Source: Micractinium sp. NFX-FRZ (Eukaryota > Chlorophyta > Trebouxiophyceae > Chlorellales > Chlorellaceae). Taken from it: a DNA stretch of 64,000 nt. The stretch is from NCBI GenBank assembly GCA_029339195.1, contig JAPTJF010000012.1, forward strand, positions 62,001-126,000, given 5' to 3'. The notes under the pieces are model-generated. The model was not told the DNA's origin. It saw only the letters and a program-made list of their open reading frames with translations, and made no database searches. Within the stretch, counting starts at the first letter, position 1. Every line of letters starts with the position of its first letter. Made by a program: the position numbers and the translations under genes. Below, in pieces: positions 56,225 to 64,000 of the stretch.

Positions 56225-57973
56225 ATGTGGAACGGGCTGCGGACGCAGGAGGCGCTGGAGGGCGGCGTGTTCCGGAAATCTGAATTCCTGGCGGTTGGCA
56301 CAGCGGAGTGAGCGCCGGAAACGTCTCTCCATGCGCCAATGTGCACGGCTGGCCATGTCGGAGAATCGGAGTTTGAGTCAAGCCTGCCCACATTCTCACA
56401 TTGCCCCAACCGCCCCGCCGCCGCTTGCCCCCTGTCGACTGCAGGGAGCCATGCCCCTACCAGGCGCGCGCCCCGGACCGGGATGCGTTCAAGGGCAAGC
56501 AGTTTGGGGTTAGGGTAAGTTTGCCACGCAGGTGCGGCAGCCGCAGGGGACAACGGGGAGGCCGTGATGCCGAGCGTGTTGGTGGTGCCGGCAGCACCCA
56601 GCTGAGCCTCTGATGAGGCAAATATGAGCCACCAACCTGCAGGCCCCCAAGACGGGCAAGGTGCCCAAGGACTTCTTCGACCCCACCTTCAAGCCCCTGT
56701 TTGAGGGGGAGACCTACGTCGACCGCATGCCCTACCACGAGCTGCAGCCCGAGAAGGTAGGTGGGCATGGGTGCGGACAGGCAGGGAAGGGGATGATCCA
56801 AGTGAGGTGAAGAACAGCCTGGCGAGGCCGGCAGTGCTGCTGCGTGGCTGCAACATACGAGCAGTAGCTGTCAACAGCTGGTTCGAAAAGCGACGGCAGC
56901 TGTGTCACTCACTCGCCCCACCCACCAGCTCGCCTCCTGCTTCCGCACACAATATGTGCGCACCCCCTCTGCTTGTCGGCACCCTCTCCTTTTGACCCCG
57001 CAGCCTGGCAAAGGCTTCCTCACTTCCGACTTCAACAAGCGTGACGAGTTCAGCATGACGCTGCGCGCGGAGCAGCACCGCCAGCAGATCAAGGCACGCC
57101 TGGCGGACTGGCAGGGGCTGGGTGGGGACGAGCAGGACTAGCGGCGCTGACAGCAAAGCCGTGTGGCACAGGAGTGGCTAGGGGAGTGGTGGAGCGTATG
57201 GGCATGCTGTTGCACGTGCCACTTGAATGTACACAGCGTGACAGTGCCTGCCATGCATCGCCCCCCTGCAGCATGAGACGCGGGTGCAGAAGCAGGCGGC
57301 AGAGAAGCTGGCAACCAAGGGTGGAGCAGCCAGCACGCAGCCGATTGCAGCAGCACCCAAGAAGGAGGTGCCGCTGCTGTTTGACCTGGTGTTTGCGGGC
57401 GACGCGGACCTGTGCATCAAGGTGGGCGTGCGGTGGGAGGGGGGCCATGGGGGCGGGCCACGTGGGTGAAGTGGTGAGGTGTCACTGGGTGCTGGCCTTT
57501 TCACCTGCCAGGTAGCTCGGAGCTACTGCACGTCTTGGTGAGCTCTCACGTTCTGCTTGGTACGCCTGCGCTGCCTCACACCCCTGCCGCCCCACCCACG
57601 TCCCCTGTACTGCTGCACACTCGTCGCTGCGTCTTCCTGCGTGCTGCAGGCCAAGCGCGACACCCGCAACCCCACGAAGCTCTCCACGGAGCGCAAGCTG
57701 GGGCCATACCGGACCACCGCCACGATGAGCCAGGCCGCCCTGCTGGCCAAGCCCGCACCCGAGGCAGCAGGTGGGGCTTGACGCGTGATGCCACACAGGG
57801 GCAGAGTGGGAGACGAGTAGGCAACTGCCGACTGTGTTGGCTTTGCTGCATGGCTGCCTCAGGACATGCAGAGTCAAGCGTCGGCTACAAGCCTGCCTGC
57901 CCCTCTCCCTGCTGCAGCACCCAGCCCGCAGCAGAACGGCAGCAGCACAGCAGGCGAGCAGGCTGCCAGCTGA
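56225..57973 (+). CDS. CFAP96 (DUF4586/C4orf47-type) cilia-associated protein
   Basis: Seven exons close in phase to 227 residues: 56225-56307, 56445-56514, 56643-56756, 57004-57093, 57272-57421, 57650-57770 and 57918-57973. The N-half follows the CFAP96 pattern: GVFRKSEFLAVGT, then FKGKQFGV, FFDPTFKPLFEGETYV and GKGFLTSDFNKRDEF. A shorter C-half has DLVFAGDADLCIK and RNPTKLSTERKLGPYRTT. CFAP96 is a cilium or centrosome-associated protein in animals and flagellate protists. Intron 4 uses a GC donor (57094). If that intron is retained, the frame ends at DEQD, giving a shorter form. The last exon (APSPQQNGSST) is disordered. Its partner across the promoter is the Sfi1-like gene. A TGTAA at 58162 ends the transcript. 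Confidence 0.7.
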
Positions 57974-58154
57974 CAGAAGGACTACCAAAGCAGCATGTGC
58001 AGCTTGGCGCGGGACTGACGGACTTGACTGTGACCTTGGGGAGTGCCAGTGTCAGTGACAGCTTATTGACAGCGCATTGAACTGGAGATGCGGCATGCAA
58101 CTCGACAGTGAGCGCCATGTGGGGCAGCCGGGTAGCCTGCCTGAAAGGATGCAA

Positions 58155-58167
58155 TTTACAGTGTAAA
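58155..58167. terminator. Shared palindromic polyadenylation element, TGTAA on both strands
   Basis: TTTACAGTGTAAA: a 13-bp palindrome with TGTAA on the plus strand at 58162-58166 and on the minus strand at 58156-58160. It lies between the convergent stops of the CFAP96-like gene (57973) and the DHHC gene (58324), so the two mRNAs would overlap at their 3' ends. Confidence 0.6.
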
Positions 58168-58323
58168 CCTGAGGGTGTGCACCCACAGCCGAGTCAAAGC
58201 AGGGGCATGGAACGAGCAAAACAGAGAGGTTGGTCCAGTGCAAGCAAGCAGTGCTGAACAAAACTGTGCGGCGGCCGAAGGGAGGGGGGTGTTGGGCCGC
58301 GCGATGCTGTGCTATCTGTAGCG

Positions 58324-61300
58324 TTATGTGCTGCCAGGGGGCCGTGGCGATTGCAGCCCCAAATCCCCCGGGCTTGTGGGCGCTGGCGGTGGTGCCGCAA
58401 CTGGTGGCAGCTTGCCCAGCGGCGGCGCGCGGTGTTGCTGGGGCGGCGTCTCGCCGCCGCTGCTCACAGGGTCGCCGCTGCCGCCCTCACCAGCGGAGCT
58501 GCTGCTGCCCTCCTGGCCGCGCGTCCTGCCGGCCAGCAGGCGCGGCGCTGACGCTGGCTGCTGCTGCTGCTGCTGCTCATGTACGCCAGCTGCATAGTAC
58601 AGCCTGCCAGCTGATGCTGCTGCCGCCGCTGCGCCTGCTGTGGCTGGCAGGGGGAAGCCCTCCTCTGAGCCTGATGACCCTCCTCCCAGGTCGCCCATCC
58701 CCCCGCCTGCACCCACAGTGGCCATGGCTGCCGCCGCTGATGCCGCAAAGGCTGCTGACGAGGCGGCGCCGAGCGACGTGGAGCGCTGCGTGCGCAGCGC
58801 ATGCTGCCCGACCAGCTGCCCCTTGTGAGCGCTGGGGTTGCGGCTCGTGCCAGGCGTGGAGCTGCCCTCGCGATAGCTGCCGTCTTGCCCAGCCGTGATC
58901 ACGCGCTCCGACACCCCAGATGGCCGGCGCAGCTCATATGCCCCGCCTGCAGCACCACCTGCCTGCTCATACGCCCCACCGTGTGCGCCCGCAAACCCCA
59001 GGTGGCCCACATCGCTGTCCTCCTCGCTCTGCTGGCAGGCGCAGGCGGCAGGGGGCAGCACAGCAGGGGCGGGGCTTGGTGGGCAGTGCGCTTTACACAG
59101 GCAGGCAACCCTGCGTGCTGCCTCTGCCCAGCATTGCCATCGCTGCCTCTGCTCCCTGCTTGATGAAGGCTCTACGCACATTCGCAAGGCGACCGAGCAC
59201 ACCAGGGCGCTGCCGTCCCTGTCACTGCACACAGACTGCGCCTGCCCAGCATCTCACCTCTGACCCACACGGCAGCGCCTCCACCCCGCTGTCGCCATTC
59301 TTGGGCGCTGCATAGCTGCCGTTGCCATTCGGCTTGGAGGGCACGACCTGCACAGCGCCATCACGAGAGGGCCAGGGCGCTAACCAAGCCATGAGGGGCG
59401 TAGAGCCCTTCAAAGGCAGGGCACAGAGAGCTCGACGTACAGCAAGCAAAGGCAGGGGCACAGAAGAGCTGGGGCAGCCACAGCAGAGCCCTCAAGCTGG
59501 CTCGCTTCCCCGCCAGCTGAGCCCTGCCCTGCCCTGCCTGGCCCTGTCCTGCTCTGCCCTTGTGGACTGCCCCCAATACAGCTCAGCAGCCTGGCCCCGC
59601 CCCTGCACCTGCACCATCTGCAGCTCCCCGCCGCCCCCTCCAGCGCCTGCCGCTTGCTGCTGCCCCTCCACCGCTGCCGCCGCCTCCACCGCCGCCGCGT
59701 CCGCGCTCCGCTGCTGCAAGCCCAGCTGGCCCCAGCGGGGCGGGATGGGCGTGCAAAACACCTCCCAGCAATTGGCTGCCAGCCCGTTGCTGTATGGATT
59801 ACCCAGGTCTGCGGGGCAAGGACGTGGGGCGGTGACGACTGTCATCAGCAACGGTGTGGTGCCCACGATCTGCGTGCTATGCTGCTGTGCTTGCCAGCAG
59901 CGCTGCTGATGCCCAGACAAATGGGCATGCATGTGCCTGCTCCGGCACCACCCACCGGAGCAGGCACAGATACAGCAACCTTGAAACTCGAAATCCTACT
60001 GACCGCCTGCTCCAGCACCCCCGGCCAGCCCCTGCAACACCCACCGCCCGCGGCACCCACCCGCCCCATCCACTCTCGCACCCACCCACACCAGCTGGCC
60101 TCACTCCACCCAAGCCGCCCCACCCACTCCCGCACCCACCCACCCCACCTGCCGCCGAGCCCACCCAGTCTGCCCCACCCACTCCCGCACCCACCCACCC
60201 ACCCACCCGCCCACCCACCCGAGTAGCGGTGCCTGAAGTGCTCATACGTGGTCTGGTTTGTGGACACCAGGTAGGTGTGGAAGGCGGTGAGGCCGCCCAC
60301 AAACCAAAAGCCCAAAAAGGTGTATACGGCACACACAATGGAGGCCGGATAGTCGCCCGCGGCGCGGGCGATGTTCCAGCCGCCGTCGCGGGCGGCCACC
60401 AGAAGGTTGGTGAGGGACAGGGCAAACACCCAGCAGCAGAGGAGGGCGGTGGAGGAGACGAAGAGCAGGAAGAAGCGGTAGTTGCGCTGCGGGGGAGGAC
60501 AGGATAGGGAGGTGGAACGATGGGGTGACGAGAAAACGGTGGGGAGGTAGGGCAGCTGTGCGGGCGTGAATTTGGTGAGCCGGCAGCTGGTATCACAGCA
60601 ACTGTTGCAACTTTTGGCAGCAGCAAATTCTGGCACCAGTGTCGGCAGCAGCTGGATGCCAACCGCGCCTCCCACCGCCGGCGCCCCACCACCGCATTCC
60701 CTCGTCCCCCGAGGGCTTGCACTCACCCGCCCGATGCAGGTGCCCACCCAGGGGCAGTGGTGGTCGAACTTGTCCACACAGTTGTCGCACACGGCACAGT
60801 GGGAGCAGCGCGGCGGGCGGTAATGGCTGCGGGGGGCCAGGGCCAGGAGGGGAGTGGCACAGTGGGCAGCAGCGGCGGGTGGTGAGCGCCTCACGTGGAC
60901 GGGCGCTGCCGAGGGTGCTGCCGCCGCAGCCAGCCCAGATGACACCTCCTATGTACCTGCCTCCTGCGCACCGCAGGCAAATCAGAGGGGGGCCGCCAGC
61001 CCCACCTCAGCTGGCCCCGTGTCTGCCTGTCAGCCCAGCCGGGCACGCGCCTGGCCAGCAATCCGCCCAGCACCCAGCAGCCCTGCCCCATCCCATCCCA
61101 CCTGCATGTTGTGCAATACTTGGTGGTCACAGTGTAACCGTTGATCTGGTGCTCCTTGGTGGGCACAGCCATGCTGCAGGGGAGGAGAAGCGGCGGGCAG
61201 GTCAGGCCCGGTCAGCGGTCGAAGATGGCGCAGCACATGCAGCCGCCCCGCAACAAGCCACACCACCACTGCCCCCGTCCGTCTCAACCTCCTCATCCAC

Positions 61301-62357
61301 ACGGGGAGCATGGAGTGAGGCCGTGAGCGGCGCCTTGGTGCACCGGCGCACCACAACATGTCATGCCATCAAGAAGGCCGCCCCCGCTCTCACCCGTACT
61401 CGACATCCTCATCTGGAGGGGAGCGTGGGATGAAGCCCGGGTCCTTGAACGCGGTCACCGCCAGCATGGTGAGGGAGAAGGCGATGAGCACCCCAGAGAC
61501 CGCCACCAGCGCCCAAGACAGGTGCTCCCCCACCCAGGGCAGCACCCAGATGCAGAAGACGACTGCGGGGGGCGGGGCGGGAGCAGCACAGGGGACAGGT
61601 GTGTGGGGCAGGGGGTGGGAAGCAGGGAGCTGCGGCGGGCGCATGAAGGCTGGGCCTGACGCAGGCTGCTGCCTGCCTGCCTGCCTGCCTGCACGGCAAT
61701 TTGCCTGCTGTGCGCGCTTGCCGCTTGAAGTCACGTTTGACATGACTGCGCCTCCGTTCCTGCTCCCTGCCCGTCAGGCGTCCTTGCCACGCGCCACACG
61801 GGCGGCCCAGCTTGCAGCATCACGTGCCGTCTCGGCCCGTGCTGCCATGCCGCTGCCAACCCACAGCGTCACACTGTGATGTTGCAGCTGCGAACACCCA
61901 TCCCTGGAGCGACGATGCAAGTGCGCCAGCGAATGCAGTGACCTGACCCTGACTCACCCAGGGGTGTCAGGATCAGTACTGTGGATCCCAGCAGCGAGCG
62001 CCAGTCAGGGCCTGCAGGCGCACACAGCCAGCGGCGGCGGCAGCTTTGGCGGCAGTACACGCAAGCGCACCGCATCACTCTATGTAGTCACAGCTGCGGC
62101 AGCGCTTTTCATGATTGGAGACTGCGCACACAGGCTTCCTTGCTCAGGCTTCCATCCAGGCTGCTCCAAACAGGCGGCGCCGGAGCAGCACCCACGAGCG
62201 GTTGCTGACTGCATAGGCAAACACACGCTTGGCAGTCGCCGCTGCACAGCTGAGCAGACCCCGCACCTATCACGATCCTGCCGCCGCAGAAGAGGAAGTG
62301 CGTGCCCGTGTTGATGCCCCTTAGGCGGGGCTCGCTCTGCTGCGGTTGGCTCTCCAT
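58324..62357 (-). CDS. DHHC-type protein S-acyltransferase (palmitoyltransferase)
   Basis: Exons: 62267-62357, 61958-62011, 61394-61562, 61102-61173, 60727-60826, 60219-60486, ~59570-59808, 59258-59347 and 58324-59031. All joins close in phase except the 3' end of exon 7, where no GT donor is visible and a GC donor may be used. Length is ~595 residues. The start [14 protein letters not shown] leads into [16 protein letters not shown], two membrane helices ([25 protein letters not shown]), KDPGFIPRS, then the catalytic Cys-rich domain: [28 protein letters not shown]. Two more helices follow ([35 protein letters not shown]) with the TTxE-type motif NQTTYEH. The Golgi/plasma-membrane plant PAT architecture is complete. 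The C-tail of ~300 residues is Ser/Ala/Gln-rich with polyQ and disordered. Confidence 0.9.
59990..60218 (+). repeat. Minisatellite in intron 6 of the DHHC gene
   Basis: CCCACCCACTCCCGCACCCACC-like units repeated about six times, running up to the donor of exon 6 (GTGGGTGGG on the minus strand). Every unit contains GTGGGT-type donor-like sequence on the coding strand. Confidence 0.8.
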
Positions 62358-64000
62358 GGCGGCACACGGGTGCTCCCTGCCGCCGGCCTGGTCCGCCTGC
62401 CGCCACTGCCGCCGCCGCTGCTGCCCTCTTGCTGCCGCGCCGCCGGCCTGGTCAGTGCGGGTGTGCACCTTCCGTGCAAGATGGTGCTCTTGCTGGTCGC
62501 GCAGTCAGCGCAACCACGCAAGTTGCTGGCGTGATGGGCGGCACCGATCACTGCTCCCGCGCCTACACTCTCGCGGAACGCAACTTGCCACAACTGCTCC
62601 CGCGCCGCTGAGCCGCAGCGTCGACGAGGCACCCCTTGGCAAGTAACCCTTGGCAAGTGCCGGCGCCAGCCGTGAGCACGCAGGTCGCGGGCTTGGCCAC
62701 CCCAGGGCCAATGCCAATGCCGATTGAACGCCAAACCGGCGTGTAGGGCTTGCACTTTACTTCGCCGCTCTGCCAGGCTGGCGTTTCCTCTGCTGATGTT
62801 GATTTGTAGCGAGCGGGCGGGCCAGATCACCTCACCAAGCAACCCACAAATATACACTAAGTGATATGCAAGCGGCACCAGCTGGCACAACTCTGCATGG
62901 CGCCCACCCAGTGCTCCCAGCAGCTGAACAGGCCCTTCTAGTGGCCAACGTTCTGTGCTTGTTCGGAAATTCTGCACAGCTTGACGGAGATATTGCTGCG
63001 AGCAGCCAACATGGCAGGTAGGCAGGTTGGCAGCAGTGGCGGCTGCGGCAGCAATTGGCTGTGGCTTCACCGTGACAGGCACGGGCAGCTTGTGCAGATG
63101 TGATGTGTGTCGTGATTCTGCACTTGACTAACACCTAACAACCTGGCATACCATGGGTGCGTGCACCCGCATCGAGGACTTCACAGCCTCACAATGAGGG
63201 CGCTCGGTCCAAGTGCATGATACCACCGGGTCGATACCAAAAAGAGGTTGCTGGGCCACCTGCATGCACCGTGTCACTCCCGTCCATGCGTGCATGCACT
63301 GTGTCGCTCCCCTCCCTGCGTGCATGCACGCTGATGCACGAAGGCCCACCACCACGGTAGCCCACCTCCATTCGGTGGCTGCTGCAGCCGCCCTGCCATT
63401 GGCGCAGTGGATGGGGAGGCAGCGCCCAGTGCAGCTGGCACGACAGGCTGCGGGTGGTTTGCGCAGGGGGGCAGGCAGGCGCGGACCGCCTGGCCGTCTG
63501 TTCTGCTGGCATATGCCTAGCAGCAGGCAGCTTGTGAGAGGCAGGGGCCAGGGCATGCCACTGTTGGCACGAGCGCCCCCACTGGGGCTAGGCCCCACTG
63601 GCCCTTGAGCTCATGTCAAGACTGTGACTCGGATGGCTGCCCACTGCACCAACTTGAGCTACCTGAAGACATGCCAGTGCATGCAGGCAGGCAGGCAGGG
63701 GCGCAGGCACAGGTGTTTTGCCGTGATCTGCACAGCAGCGACCCGTACAAGGGGCAGCCGTGTGCAGGTAGTGGGGGTTCGCTGGCCTCTGGCTGTGGCA
63801 TGGCTCCCGATCCGTTCACAACGACAGCACAAGGTGGCATGCAGACACACAAGGTGGGGTTTCAGTTAGAGAACCGTTGACCTGCCCACCCTTTCGGAAT
63901 TTACAAACTTTGATGCCATGCATGCCTTCCTTGTATGGTACACCCACCCCCAAGCCCTCCTGGTGCGGGACCTGCACAGGCGTGGCAGGCGGGAGGTGAG
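62358..64000. other. Right end: DHHC promoter and unannotated sequence
   Basis: 1.6 kb with no exon I can support. A minus-strand open frame (62321-63082) overlaps the DHHC start and looks like UTR read-through. A GTGTCRCTCCCSTCCMTGCGTGCATGCAC-like 30-bp unit is repeated twice around 63268-63330. TTTACA at 63900-63905 could be a minus-strand TGTAA signal for a gene beyond the right edge. Confidence 0.35.

Noticed and set aside
56841..57141. CFAP96-like gene ending at DEQD stop (57139-57141)
   Set aside because: A GC donor at 57094 joins in phase to a further conserved-looking 150-bp exon; the short end is kept only as a possible intron-retention form.
62321..63082. 253-codon minus-strand frame upstream of the DHHC start
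   Set aside because: Overlaps the DHHC exon in another frame and has no domain; likely 5' region.
1..64000. CRISPR array, prophage, IS element or tRNA genes
   Set aside because: None recognised by eye; periodic repeats found are minisatellites or exon echoes. A tRNA search program was not available, so absence of tRNA is not proven.

Overview
The window looks like nuclear DNA of a green alga, most likely a coccoid trebouxiophyte of the Chlorella group. The grounds are high GC, protein-coding genes broken into many short exons by GT/GC-AG introns, TGTAA polyadenylation signals after several stops, long CTG/CAG runs, and algal-type wall proteins. There are no operons, bacterial signals or recognisable transposons. 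All gene models were built by hand from splice sites, reading phase and protein similarity recalled from known families. Where the phases of all exons close, the model is stated as complete; unresolved joins are named.

Layout. Minus strand, 1-13043: a telobox-MYB (TRF-like) gene running off the left edge (1-3484); a 12-exon secreted wall protein with duplicated PAN/Apple-like modules, a long Ser-Pro domain and a VWD/root-cap-like C-terminus (4870-10429); and a short UBTD-type protein (11610-13043). Plus strand, 13340-33317: a PUB + ZZ zinc-finger protein, an expansin-like protein, two tandem DUF579 (IRX15/GXM-like) paralogues, a small protein with a cytidine-deaminase-like zinc signature, and two different GLTP-fold lipid-transfer genes. 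Plus strand, 33887-48434: a 29-exon importin-7/8 gene. Minus strand, 49455-56091: a short RAMP4-like membrane protein, a small unknown membrane protein, and an Sfi1-repeat protein. Plus strand, 56225-57973: a CFAP96-like gene. Minus strand, 58324-62357: a DHHC protein S-acyltransferase. The last 1.6 kb holds nothing I can support.

Themes. Several genes concern the cell surface (PAN/Ser-Pro wall protein, expansin-like, DUF579 pair). Two concern centrosome or cilium structures and face each other across a 133-bp promoter (Sfi1-like and CFAP96-like), notable if the alga is non-motile. Two GLTP genes lie in tandem.

The most unusual signal is in the importin-7/8 gene. At least 17 of its 28 introns carry one or more degenerate copies of the edge of a neighbouring exon together with its splice site (here called exon-edge echoes). 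One intron holds a tandem array of a ~107-bp echo interrupted by a 100-N gap. Two echoes are still open, phase-compatible potential alternative exons. The window is also rich in GC-AG introns.
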